From Candidatus Gastranaerophilales bacterium (GTDB taxonomy: Bacteria; Cyanobacteriota; Vampirovibrionia; Gastranaerophilales; Gastranaerophilaceae): DNA of 64,000 nt. Positions 46,331 through 55,254 of the stretch are shown one piece after another. The position numbers were made by a program, and so were the translations under genes. The DNA lies in the NCBI GenBank assembly GCA_944324915.1, contig CALUYD010000003.1:60971-124970 (forward strand), in the 5' to 3' direction. A model generated the notes under the pieces. That model ran no database searches, had not been told where the DNA came from, and saw only the letters and a list, made by a program, of their open reading frames with translations. Within the stretch, counting starts at the first letter, position 1, and each line of letters starts with the position of its first letter.

Positions 46331-47269
46331 ATGGAAAACGAAGCTAAAAAATTTATAGATTTTATCATCACCCAAAAATGTACATATAGGTGCAAATATT
46401 GCTCTCAAAGCAAAAACCAACAAGATTGCCATAACGATGCAAATATAGAAACAATCAATTCTTTTTATAAATTATTAGATAAAATCGAAAAAGATTTTGA
46501 AATCACAATAACAGGCGGGGAAGCGATATTACACCCAAACTTTTTTGAAATCGTTGAAACCGTTAAAATGCAAGGTTTTAAAATTAATTTAATCACTAAT
46601 TTATCTTTCAAAATTGAAACTTATCAAAAAATATTTGATATACTTGGCGAAAATTTAAACAGATATGATATAAGTTTTCATTTAGATGAAATACAAAATT
46701 TCTCATTAATGATGGAAAAATTGGAAAAATTCTTAGAATTTAAACCTCAAAACACAAAAGTAACTTTCTTTATTCCTTTTTATAATATAGATTCAAAAAA
46801 AGAACTAAAGGTAGATAAAATCGTAAGAATGGCAAAAAGACATAATTTAGAATATGAATTTCAGCCGATAAGATTTTTAAATAAATTTAAAGAAGAATAC
46901 AATGAAAAATACGATATAACACCACAAGCTCACAATAATTTTGCAAAACTTTGCTATGCAGGGTGCGAAAGTGCCGTAATATATGAAGATGGAAGTGCTT
47001 ATAGATGTTATTCATCGAGATTTTTGCAATCAAATTATCTTGGAAACATTAATGATAACAACTTTATATTAAATGATTATGCAGATACTTGCGCTAATTG
47101 CGCTTGCATGTGCCCAAAACCAAGAAAATATAATCAAGTTTGCATAGAAAAAGATTATAATGAAGCAATAAAAGAAACAGCAAAAAACATACTATTTTTA
47201 CCTTACTTAATTTACAAACAAAGAAAAGTAGTATTTGCAAAAATAAAACAATTTTTTGAACTTTTTTAG
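46331..47269 (+). CDS. Radical SAM protein with SPASM-like C-terminal cysteines
   Basis: 312 residues. The radical SAM cluster is CTYRCKYC (C17, C21, C24); TGGEAILHP near 60 is the SAM-binding GGE motif. After about 210 there are further cysteines (CYAGCES, CYSS, CANCACMC) in a SPASM/twitch-like arrangement that could hold auxiliary Fe-S clusters. This type modifies peptides or acts as an anaerobic maturase. No short precursor peptide gene is obvious nearby. Substrate unknown. Confidence 0.85.
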   Translation: MENEAKKFIDFIITQKCTYRCKYCSQSKNQQDCHNDANIETINSFYKLLDKIEKDFEITITGGEAILHPNFFEIVETVKMQGFKINLITNLSFKIETYQKIFDILGENLNRYDISFHLDEIQNFSLMMEKLEKFLEFKPQNTKVTFFIPFYNIDSKKELKVDKIVRMAKRHNLEYEFQPIRFLNKFKEEYNEKYDITPQAHNNFAKLCYAGCESAVIYEDGSAYRCYSSRFLQSNYLGNINDNNFILNDYADTCANCACMCPKPRKYNQVCIEKDYNEAIKETAKNILFLPYLIYKQRKVVFAKIKQFFELF

Positions 47270-47320
47270 TTTTAAATTGGCTTTTTGCGATATTTATGGT
47301 AATCTAGATATGTTGGATAA

Positions 47321-47348
47321 CAACTAAATATAGACATATTTTCGGGAC
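47321..47348 (+). repeat. Repeat copy A: tRNA-Pro leader plus 5' end
   Basis: A 28-base stretch matches 47641-47668 except for two bases. It covers the leader of tRNA-Pro and its first six bases (CGGGAC). After it the sequence diverges into the GC-rich segment. It lies exactly 320 bases before the intact copy. Confidence 0.85.
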
Positions 47349-47640
47349 ACCCGAGCAAAGCGAGCTTAGCGATAGCTTAGCGAGCAAAGCGAGGGCAAAG
47401 GTGTGCGAAAAGCGTACGCCGGTGCGACACGAGCTTTCGTTGAGAAAGCGAGCTAAGCACTACGAAAGCGACGTGGAAATCTTTGATTTCCACAGGAGCA
47501 ATAAGAACATGGAGAGCGTAGACCGTACCGCATAGATAAAAACAAACATTGATAATTGAATAAATTTTCGGGACGTAGCAGGGTCCCCGTTGCGAAGCAA
47601 TGGGGGTGCGCAAGGACCGAGGGTATATAAACAAAACTGA
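47349..47640. other. GC-rich, hairpin-rich element upstream of tRNA-Pro
   Basis: This stretch is visibly richer in G and C than the surrounding AT-rich DNA and has no convincing gene. It contains iterated GCGAGC/AAAGCGAG/GCTTAGC words between 47349 and 47460. A perfect 9-bp hairpin (GTGGAAATC, TTT, GATTTCCAC) lies at 47473-47493. A second hairpin (CCCCGTTGC, GAA, GCAATGGGG) lies at 47585-47605, flanked by GGTCC/GGACC. It may be a structured RNA, a non-autonomous repeat element, or debris from repeated tRNA-end duplication. Minus-strand reading frames here look like artefacts. Confidence 0.6.
47562..47579 (+). repeat. Repeat copy B: tRNA-Pro 5' end
   Basis: An 18-base stretch (AAATTTTCGGGACGTAGC) identical to 47656-47673, which includes the first bases of the tRNA gene. 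It lies 94 bases before the intact copy. Confidence 0.85.
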
Positions 47641-47662
47641 CAACTAAATACAGACAAATTTT

Positions 47663-47673
<11 letters not shown>
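47641..47673 (+). repeat. Repeat copy C: leader and 5' end of intact tRNA-Pro
   Basis: The intact-gene counterpart of copies A (47321-47348, 28 bases with 2 mismatches) and B (47562-47579, 18 bases identical). Confidence 0.85.
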
Positions 47674-47739
<66 letters not shown>

Positions 47740-47742
47740 TTT

Positions 47743-47766
47743 AACCGCTGGAAACAGCGGTTTTTT
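47743..47766 (+). terminator. Intrinsic terminator after tRNA-Pro
   Basis: An 8-bp stem (AACCGCTG / CAGCGGTT) with a GAAA tetraloop and a T tail, 3 bases after the tRNA. Confidence 0.93.
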
Positions 47767-47817
47767 AGTGCAAAAGTATAAAAGCAACTATTTTCATTCA
47801 CGCGTTTAAATATCATT

Positions 47818-49407
47818 ATGAAAATACATGCAATAAATAATAATCCATATAATAAAAATATTGGCACAAAGAACATTACAAGAAATTCTTACAATACTAT
47901 ACAAACAAGAAAAAAAGAATCCTCACAAAAAGTTTCCTTTGCAGGATTTTTTAGCAACATACATTTTTTTAAAAAAAGAAAAAAAAGAAAAGAAATAGAA
48001 GAATTAAGAAATAACCAAGGGAAAAAATTATTTTCTTCATACACTGCAACAGTTTTAGCAAACGAAAAAAGCGAAATTCAAGAAAGAGCAATCAAAATAG
48101 CCCAATTAGAAGACGATGAAGGTGAAAAACTTTTTGAAAATTATCTTGCAATTTTTCTTGCAAAGCTCGATGATGAATTACTTGAATGCGCAATTCAAAT
48201 GAGAAAAATTAAAAATGAAAAAAACGAAAGATTTTTTAATTACGACTACTATATTGAAACCATTTTAAAGCAAGGAAAAAGCGCAGCAAAAAAAGCAATT
48301 CAGCTAGCCCAAATAAAAGATGAAGAAGGAAAAAATTTACTAAACGAAGATTTAGTTACAACCCTTATAAAAGAAAATGACGAAGATATTAAAAAAGCAT
48401 TAGAACTAATAAAAATCAAAGATAAATACAATAGAAGAGTCTTCGGCAAAAATTCAATATTAAAAATCATCAAAGAAATAACCCTAAAAAACCTATATCA
48501 GATAAATAGTTTAATACAAAGACTACCTATTGATTACTATGATGATAAAGATATATTTGAAAAAGCATTAGATGAATTTTTAATTAGCAACAACGACATT
48601 GATTTAAAAGACTTTATAGAATACATAGACCAAATAAATATCAAAGGAATAAGCGAAATAGCTCCTATAATGAAAAAATTTAAGGCAAAAGAACTTTTAG
48701 ATTTTTATAATTATCATTATAGAAACGGTAAAAAAACAACATTTAAGAGGAAAGATTTAATATTAGATGAAGACATTACTGAATATTTATCAAAAAACTA
48801 CTTGAACGCAAGAAAACTATCCGCTCTATATTGTGCATACCCTTTAACATCAAGAAATGTTGGTAAAATACCTGACGATTGGCTTGATAAAACAAATGAA
48901 AAAGATAGAAAAAAAGTGACAGATAAAATATATGAAGCAATAGAAGAATTTCTAATCGATCATTCAAAAGAAAATTTATCTGAAAAACTTTCAAGGCTAT
49001 TGTCAAAAGAAATAACTATAAGCTATATTGATAGTGGCACCTTCGGCTCAGGCTATAAAATTTCAATAGAAGGCACTAAAGCATATTGTCTTAAAATTTT
49101 TCATACAGATCCAAAAGATTTGTATATAGATGTTTCAAACCATGGCAGATATACAGAAGTACAAACAGGGATATTTTTAAATAGTCACTCAAGTGAATTT
49201 GTTAAAATGTACTTTGGAAAAGTATGCCCCAAAATATATAATGACGGATTTTTAGTTACCCAATTTCTTGATTTAAATACAAAAATAGATGAAAATATAC
49301 TTTTGCAAGAAAAAGGAAAATATCGAATAAGCAATTCCGATAAAAGCCACAATATGATACAAGGAAGAATTTATGATTATGGCGGTACTTTTATTAAAGA
49401 AAATTAA
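47818..49407 (+). CDS. Repeat protein with C-terminal kinase-like domain, paralogue 1
   Basis: 529 residues, no signal peptide. The Asn/Lys-rich N-terminus carries the tag SFAG at 40-43. Residues about 60-220 hold about four helical repeats of 33-37 residues built on LAQLEDDEGEKLF-type units. A shared linker (about 290-390) precedes a protein-kinase-like domain. It has Gly loop IDSGTFGSGYKIS (G407 onward), a VAIK-like lysine K426 in YCLKIF, a helix-C-like Glu in TEVQ (E447), a hinge-like GFLVTQFL and D520-Y-G-G in place of DFG. The catalytic-loop equivalent (DKSHN) is short. Probable effector-type kinase or pseudokinase; substrate unknown. Confidence 0.72.
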   Translation: MKIHAINNNPYNKNIGTKNITRNSYNTIQTRKKESSQKVSFAGFFSNIHFFKKRKKRKEIEELRNNQGKKLFSSYTATVLANEKSEIQERAIKIAQLEDDEGEKLFENYLAIFLAKLDDELLECAIQMRKIKNEKNERFFNYDYYIETILKQGKSAAKKAIQLAQIKDEEGKNLLNEDLVTTLIKENDEDIKKALELIKIKDKYNRRVFGKNSILKIIKEITLKNLYQINSLIQRLPIDYYDDKDIFEKALDEFLISNNDIDLKDFIEYIDQINIKGISEIAPIMKKFKAKELLDFYNYHYRNGKKTTFKRKDLILDEDITEYLSKNYLNARKLSALYCAYPLTSRNVGKIPDDWLDKTNEKDRKKVTDKIYEAIEEFLIDHSKENLSEKLSRLLSKEITISYIDSGTFGSGYKISIEGTKAYCLKIFHTDPKDLYIDVSNHGRYTEVQTGIFLNSHSSEFVKMYFGKVCPKIYNDGFLVTQFLDLNTKIDENILLQEKGKYRISNSDKSHNMIQGRIYDYGGTFIKEN

Positions 49408-49461
49408 CAATACTTAATCAAATATCAATTTTACCATTTAGCAAAGTTAAAATAAAAAGCT

Positions 49462-51936
49462 ATGTTATTAAATATATCAAATCAAAAACAAAAAATTTAC
49501 CCTATAATGCAGTCTTTTCGAGGTAATCAGACATTACCAAATAAAAAAACCGAGCAAGACAGCTTTGTTGCGCTTACAAGTGAAGAAATCATAGAAAATT
49601 TTAAAAAAATCAAAGACGGATATGAGGAAAGATATTATGATGATTACACTTTAGATAATTTACGTCTTAGAAGCGTTGAAACACAAAGAAACCTATTAAG
49701 ACTTGCACAATTAAAAGATATAAATAATTGCCTTTATTTTGATAGCAATGATTTATCTAATATTTCATTCAGAAGTGATGAATTTATAAAAAATATAGTT
49801 CTTTTAACTCAAATGAAAGACGAAAGAAATGATTATTTAATAAGCAGTCCCACAATGAGCGGCATGGTTATTGGTCAATCAGACGAAGCAGTAAACAAAT
49901 TTTGCAAATTATTGCAAGAAAAAGACGAAAACGGTGAGCCATTATTTAGAGTATTACCCATAGCGAACATGCTATCTCATCTTGATGATAAAAAAGTAAA
50001 AAAAGCAATTGAATTAGCAAAAATAAAAACAGGAGAAAAAAGGGTCTTTGGTGAGGCAATTATCTATGAATTAATAACAGAAAATGACAAAACAATAAAT
50101 AATGCAATTAAACTTGCAACATTAACAGATGAAAACGGAGAGAAGCTATTTTGGGACGATATAGCCATAAGACTTGCAAAAGAAGACGAAAAAGTTCAAA
50201 ATTCAGCTCAAAGATTAGCACTATTAAAAGATAAAAACAATAATACACTATTTAGTAGTGGAATATTATATAGACTTGCAAAAAAAGATGAAAATATTCA
50301 AAACAAAATAGCGCAACTAGCAAATAACATCAAAAAAGATGGAATGCCACTGTTTGATGACAATACATTAATAAAATTAATGGAAGAAAAAGAAGATGTA
50401 CTAGATAAAATAATTGCATTGACGCAATTTAAAGATGAAAATGATGATTATTTATTTAGTGCTTATGAAATAATAAGATTAACAACTCTCGATAAAGAAA
50501 AACAACAAAAAGCACAAAAGTTAGCAAAATTAAAAAATAAAAAAGGCAAAAGAATACTTAGGGATGAGCTTTTAATAGGTTTATTAGATAGAGATAAAGA
50601 TGCTATTAAAAATGCAATAAAATTAAGCAAACTCAAGGATAAATACGGTAGTAATTTATTGAGCGATAACGCCATTCTTCTTTTGCTTGATAAAAGTCCA
50701 GAGGCTCAATTTAATACTCAAAGATTTGTTGATCTTGTAAGCCACTTTAAATATTTCAGTTTTTCAGATAGAGAAACAAGAAGATTTATCGTTAAAGATG
50801 AAATAAGCCAAGAATTAATAATATCACTTGCAGAAAAAAAAGATAATGACGCCTCACCTGTGTTTTCAGGAAATGAAATAAACGAATGTTTAGCTAGAAG
50901 CTATGAAGAATTATTAGGAATACACCTTCTTGCAGACATCAAAGACAAAAGAAATAAAAGATTATTCACCTGTGAAGAAATGCTTAGTTTTACAGAAAAA
51001 CTATATGAAAATGATAAAAAAATCGATTTCAATTATATTGAAAATTTGCGCCGAATTCTACAAAAACTTAAAGTAGAATATTTTGACTCCGAAGAAGAGC
51101 GAATGTTACTTGCTGAATTTTTTACTCAAAATGATAATATGGATTTATCCGCTTTAAGTGATTATATTGATGCAATTGATTTATCAAAAATCTATGAAAT
51201 TGCGCCACAATTAAAAAATTATAGCGCAAGCGAACTGTTAAATTTTTATAGTTATCATTACGCAAACGGTAAAAAAACATCATTTAAAGCGCAAGATTTA
51301 GCTCTTGATGATGATTTGACACAATATCTAAAAGAAAATTATCTAAATGGAAAAGGCTTATCAAAACTATTCAATGCACTCCCGCTTACAACAAGAAAAG
51401 TAGGTGAAATTCCAAACGATTGGCTTGAAAAAGTTAATAAAAAAGAAAAAGATAAAGCAATTGATAAAATTTATAGCGCAATTGAAAATTTTAGACTTGA
51501 TGAATCAGAAGATAAACTATCAAAAAAATTGGAAGAAATATTAAATAAAAAAGTCAAAATAAGCTACATTGATGAAGGCGTATTCGGCAAATGCTACAAA
51601 ATTTCAATAGAAAATGCAAAAGATTATTGTCTAAAGATATTTAAAAATAATCTAGATATAAGTTCGGACCATGGAGCACATATAGAAGTCCAAAACGCAC
51701 TTATTGCAAATAATTATTCAGATGAATATGTTAAATTTTACTTTGGTAAAGTTGCCCCAAGTAGGTACACGGATGGTTTTTTAGTAACTCAATTTTTATC
51801 TAGTGATATCAAGGCTGAACAAACAAGAAAAAATTGGAATCAAAAATATATAATTTTTAACGATGACGACCATGTAAAAAACCAAATAAACGGTACTTTT
51901 ATTGATTTTGGCGGGATATTAGTTATAGAAAAATAA
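49462..51936 (+). CDS. Repeat protein with C-terminal kinase-like domain, paralogue 2
   Basis: 824 residues, no signal peptide. The tag SFRG is at 18-21. Residues about 70-510 contain about a dozen helical repeats of roughly 33-36 residues, consensus LAxLKDENGxxLFSxxxIxRLAKEDE, for example NAIKLATLTDENGEKLF. The linker resembles that of its neighbour (NFYSYHYANGKKTSFK near 595). The kinase-like domain has DEGVFGKCYKI (G706, G709), K725 in YCLKIF, E742 in HIEVQ, GFLVTQFL, a DDDHVKN catalytic-loop-like segment (801-807) and a true DFG at 815-817. It follows paralogue 1 by 54 bases. No clear ribosome-binding site. Confidence 0.75.
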   Translation: MLLNISNQKQKIYPIMQSFRGNQTLPNKKTEQDSFVALTSEEIIENFKKIKDGYEERYYDDYTLDNLRLRSVETQRNLLRLAQLKDINNCLYFDSNDLSNISFRSDEFIKNIVLLTQMKDERNDYLISSPTMSGMVIGQSDEAVNKFCKLLQEKDENGEPLFRVLPIANMLSHLDDKKVKKAIELAKIKTGEKRVFGEAIIYELITENDKTINNAIKLATLTDENGEKLFWDDIAIRLAKEDEKVQNSAQRLALLKDKNNNTLFSSGILYRLAKKDENIQNKIAQLANNIKKDGMPLFDDNTLIKLMEEKEDVLDKIIALTQFKDENDDYLFSAYEIIRLTTLDKEKQQKAQKLAKLKNKKGKRILRDELLIGLLDRDKDAIKNAIKLSKLKDKYGSNLLSDNAILLLLDKSPEAQFNTQRFVDLVSHFKYFSFSDRETRRFIVKDEISQELIISLAEKKDNDASPVFSGNEINECLARSYEELLGIHLLADIKDKRNKRLFTCEEMLSFTEKLYENDKKIDFNYIENLRRILQKLKVEYFDSEEERMLLAEFFTQNDNMDLSALSDYIDAIDLSKIYEIAPQLKNYSASELLNFYSYHYANGKKTSFKAQDLALDDDLTQYLKENYLNGKGLSKLFNALPLTTRKVGEIPNDWLEKVNKKEKDKAIDKIYSAIENFRLDESEDKLSKKLEEILNKKVKISYIDEGVFGKCYKISIENAKDYCLKIFKNNLDISSDHGAHIEVQNALIANNYSDEYVKFYFGKVAPSRYTDGFLVTQFLSSDIKAEQTRKNWNQKYIIFNDDDHVKNQINGTFIDFGGILVIEK

Positions 51937-51943
51937 AACATTT

Positions 51944-54565
51944 ATGAAATTACACAGCATAAATAAAAATAACCTGATAATACTAAAATATATCGAAAAA
52001 AATATAAAGTCATCAAACAACCCGATATATTCGCTAAAGCTATCTTTTTGCTCTAATTCTTGTGATAAATTTGAATATAAAAATCCGCAAAACAAAGAAC
52101 TTAGGTCAATTCAAACCCTAGCAATGCAAGCAGGAATTGAAGATTTAGATTTAGAATCTTTAAAATCATTAACGCAAGAAAATATAAATCAAATAATAGA
52201 ATTACTAAAAAGAAAAGATATACAAAAATATATTCAAGATGAAAAATTAGATAGTAATAATATATATGATTTATCAACATTAGATAAAGAAAGCTACACG
52301 CAATTAAAAAAATTATTAAAAAGAAAAGATATACAAGAATTAATAAAAAATGATTATATAGATGGACTAAGCCTATATAATTTTGCAAAATTAGATAAAG
52401 AAGAATTTAAACAACTGCTTGAATTATTAACAAATCCAATAATCAAAAGACTTTTACTTGATGAAAAAATTGACACTGAAAATTTATGTACTTACGCAAA
52501 AACAAAAAAAGAACAATTTAAGCAATTTATTGACCTAACTAATAATGAAGAATTTAAAACATTGTTGGAAGGTAAAAAAGTAAACTCTGACACAATAAAA
52601 AGCTATTTAAGATTAAAACAAGAAAAATTTAGTGCTTTATTAGAATTTTTAAATCTAGAAGAAATAAAAAAATTAATACATGCAAAAAAATTCGACATAG
52701 ATAATCTTGATGAACTTGTTCTTTTGGACACTATGAACACATCAAATATAAGAAATATTTTTCAAAGAAGCAATATTTTAAGATTGCTGGATGAAAATAA
52801 ATTAAGCGGCATTTTTCTTGTTAATATAAGTTGCTTTAATGACAAAACTTTAGATAATTTAAATAATTTACTAAACAATCCTATTATATATGAAATTATT
52901 GGGGATAAGGGTATATCTGACTTTTACCTAAGTTCACTAGCAAATTCTACAGAAGAAGAATTCAAAATACTAGAGGAAATATTAAAAAGAGATTATATTC
53001 AGCAATTATTGCAAAACAATGAAATAAATGGATACACGCTGCATCTTGCAAAAAGCATAGACGAAAAACAGTTAAAACAAATAGATAGATTAGCTCAAAG
53101 TCCATTTATCAAAAGTTTAATCGAAACAAATAAATTCGAAGGTGCAAGCATAATTACACTTGGCGAATTAACAAAAGAAAACGAAGAACATCTTGGAATT
53201 TTATCAGAAGACAGAAATATCAAGCAAATGCTTCAAAATGGCACAATAACAAGTGCTTCAATTCTAAATTTTGCAAGCTATCCAAAATTTGAATTTATGC
53301 AACTTATGCTTCTGTTAAAAAATAATGAGATAACTAAATTAATTCAAGATAAAAAAATAACTCCACAAGATTTAAATGTTCTTGCAAACAGCAATATTTC
53401 AGAATTTAAACAATTAATATTTTTATTAAAAAATAAAGAAATAGCAACATTAATACACAACGGTGAACTATCAGGAGAATCCTTAAAAAGATTTACAAAG
53501 TTTGACGAAGATAAATTCGAAAGACTGACGACAATTTTAAGCAATGAAAATATTAAAAAATTAATAAAAGAAAATAAATTAAGTGATGAAAATTTAAATA
53601 ATCTTTATTCAAACAAATACGACAAAGGAACTTTTGCAAAAATAATTTACATTTTAGGAAACGGATTTGAAAAAATTGATATTTATGAATTGTATAAATT
53701 TTTGCAAGACAATCCAAATCTTAATATAGAAGATTTTTGTTCTTACAGAAGTGAAATCAATTTTAAAGAATTAGAACATATTGCTCCTGAAATTAAAAGT
53801 TTTACACAAACAAACAAACTATATTTTACTTTAGAGCATTACAAAAACAAAAAAACAAGTTTTAATAAAGATGATTTAATCTATAAAAAAGATTTTGAAG
53901 AATATTTAAAAAATCATTTTATAGATGCAAAAAATATGCAAAGAATTTATAGTGCATATCCAAATACAGAAAGAATAATAGGAAATCTGCCACAAGATTG
54001 GCAAAATATAATAAAAGACAAAAAAGGCAAAAAAGAAATTATAAATGCAATTGATGATTTTATAAAAACAAGAGATATTGATAAGTTTAAAACAGAATTA
54101 AGCAAAATCTTTAATCAAGAAGTAAAAGTTGAAAAATTAAATCAAGGTAAATATGGAGTAGTATATAAAATATCAACCCTAAATTCAATCGATATTTGCC
54201 TTAAAATATACCACAACAAAGGAAAAAGCAAAGATAGCGAAATAGAGAAAAAACGACACGGAAGATTAATTGAAGTCCAAAATCTTGCTTTTGCAAACCA
54301 ACACAGTGATATTTTTGTTAAAATGTATCTTGGAAGAATAGGGGTAGAAAATAAAAATGATGCATTTATGCTAACTCAATATCTAGGAAAAGGTGTAAAA
54401 ATAGACAAAACTAATCCAGATAAAAAAGATGACGACTACGAATTCAGAGCACTCGACAATCATAGTGATAATTATAAAAAATGTGGCAAAAGAAAGATAA
54501 TTATTGATGCCGGTGCAATAATTATAATAAAAAAATCAACAGGCGATATAGTGGGCGATTTTTAA
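51944..54565 (+). CDS. Repeat protein with C-terminal kinase-like domain, paralogue 3
   Basis: 873 residues, no signal peptide. A tag-like SFCS is at 34-37. Residues about 60-590 hold a different helical repeat, about 37 residues each, of the form LLKNKEIxxLIxxxKLSxxxLxxFAKLDEEEFKQL, about fourteen units. The linker and C-terminal domain match the two upstream genes. Its kinase motifs are the clearest: NQGKYGVVYKIST (G735, G738), K754 in ICLKIY, E777 in IEVQ, D838 and N843 in LDNHSDN (a D-x4-N catalytic-loop pattern), and D855-A-G. It begins 7 bases after paralogue 2, so the set is one unit. Confidence 0.77.
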   Translation: MKLHSINKNNLIILKYIEKNIKSSNNPIYSLKLSFCSNSCDKFEYKNPQNKELRSIQTLAMQAGIEDLDLESLKSLTQENINQIIELLKRKDIQKYIQDEKLDSNNIYDLSTLDKESYTQLKKLLKRKDIQELIKNDYIDGLSLYNFAKLDKEEFKQLLELLTNPIIKRLLLDEKIDTENLCTYAKTKKEQFKQFIDLTNNEEFKTLLEGKKVNSDTIKSYLRLKQEKFSALLEFLNLEEIKKLIHAKKFDIDNLDELVLLDTMNTSNIRNIFQRSNILRLLDENKLSGIFLVNISCFNDKTLDNLNNLLNNPIIYEIIGDKGISDFYLSSLANSTEEEFKILEEILKRDYIQQLLQNNEINGYTLHLAKSIDEKQLKQIDRLAQSPFIKSLIETNKFEGASIITLGELTKENEEHLGILSEDRNIKQMLQNGTITSASILNFASYPKFEFMQLMLLLKNNEITKLIQDKKITPQDLNVLANSNISEFKQLIFLLKNKEIATLIHNGELSGESLKRFTKFDEDKFERLTTILSNENIKKLIKENKLSDENLNNLYSNKYDKGTFAKIIYILGNGFEKIDIYELYKFLQDNPNLNIEDFCSYRSEINFKELEHIAPEIKSFTQTNKLYFTLEHYKNKKTSFNKDDLIYKKDFEEYLKNHFIDAKNMQRIYSAYPNTERIIGNLPQDWQNIIKDKKGKKEIINAIDDFIKTRDIDKFKTELSKIFNQEVKVEKLNQGKYGVVYKISTLNSIDICLKIYHNKGKSKDSEIEKKRHGRLIEVQNLAFANQHSDIFVKMYLGRIGVENKNDAFMLTQYLGKGVKIDKTNPDKKDDDYEFRALDNHSDNYKKCGKRKIIIDAGAIIIIKKSTGDIVGDF

Positions 54566-54575
54566 AAGGAAAAAT

Positions 54576-54923
54576 ATGAATAATCAACAAAAAATAGAAT
54601 TTGAAATAAAACCTCTTGATATTAATCTTGCAAAAATTGAAATGCAATTAATTGATGAATTAAAAAACATAGATGAAAATAAAAACATAAAAATCACTAA
54701 AAACTACAAAAATCCGGATATTTCTCTTGATTTAGATGAAATTATTGTAAAGTGCGAACAAAGAAAAAATATAATACTAGAAGCAATATTTAAATTTAAA
54801 AGTTCAAATTCAAAAAATATTCTTCTTTTTGATGGAAGCAAGAAAAATTTTTTAGAATATTTATATAAGAAAAACTTTTTTATAACTTGTAAAAAAGAAG
54901 CTCTTAGACTAAATGAAGATTAA
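54576..54923 (+). CDS. Small hypothetical protein after the kinase-like set
   Basis: 115 residues, soluble and charged, with an AAAAGGAAAAA site before the ATG. The middle (LDLDEIIVKCEQRKNIILEAI) and C-terminal part look alpha/beta. It starts 10 bases after paralogue 3. Unlike its neighbours it lacks the F-x-G/A tag. A chaperone or immunity partner is possible from size and position alone; I recognise no family. Confidence 0.55.
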   Translation: MNNQQKIEFEIKPLDINLAKIEMQLIDELKNIDENKNIKITKNYKNPDISLDLDEIIVKCEQRKNIILEAIFKFKSSNSKNILLFDGSKKNFLEYLYKKNFFITCKKEALRLNED

Positions 54924-55194
54924 CAATGTAGCATTTTATAACTCATTAATTAATTTTGGCGCCAAAAATAGAAAAACTAAAAAGCGCCAAAATTTCTCTG
55001 TAAAAAATAATCAATCTCAATCTACAACAACGCAAACTAACCAAGGAAATTTAACTCCGGAAGAAAAAGCTATCTTATTTGCAGGGGAAATAGATTGTAA
55101 TGAAATCTATATGGATTTATTTGACGGATGGATAAGTAAGAAAAATCTCGCTAAAAACTGTACTCTTTTAGCACTAAAAACTTATCAAAATTAA
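54913..55194 (+). CDS. Short tagged protein (NFGA motif), possible gene remnant
   Basis: 93 residues overlapping the previous gene by 11 bases. Its first 30 residues closely match the start of the next gene: NFGAK then KTKKRQN here, versus NFTAK then KTKKRQN there. After that the sequences differ: a Ser/Thr/Gln linker is followed by a short segment ending LLALKTYQN. It may be a free-standing tag donor, a small effector or the remainder of a longer gene. Confidence 0.5.
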   Translation: MKINNVAFYNSLINFGAKNRKTKKRQNFSVKNNQSQSTTTQTNQGNLTPEEKAILFAGEIDCNEIYMDLFDGWISKKNLAKNCTLLALKTYQN

Positions 55195-55254
55195 TTTTGG
55201 TCAATTTTTCTTTTATAAAATACTTTAATTATATATAAAGAAAAGTTTAAATAT

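Noticed and set aside
48060..51000. Leucine-rich or ankyrin repeats in the kinase-like proteins.
   Set aside because: The unit length of about 33 residues is similar to ankyrin, but the ankyrin signature G-x-TPLHxAA and the LRR LxxLxLxxN pattern are absent.
54576..54923. Immunity or type III chaperone protein call.
   Set aside because: Only size and position support it; no family motif is visible, so it stays hypothetical.
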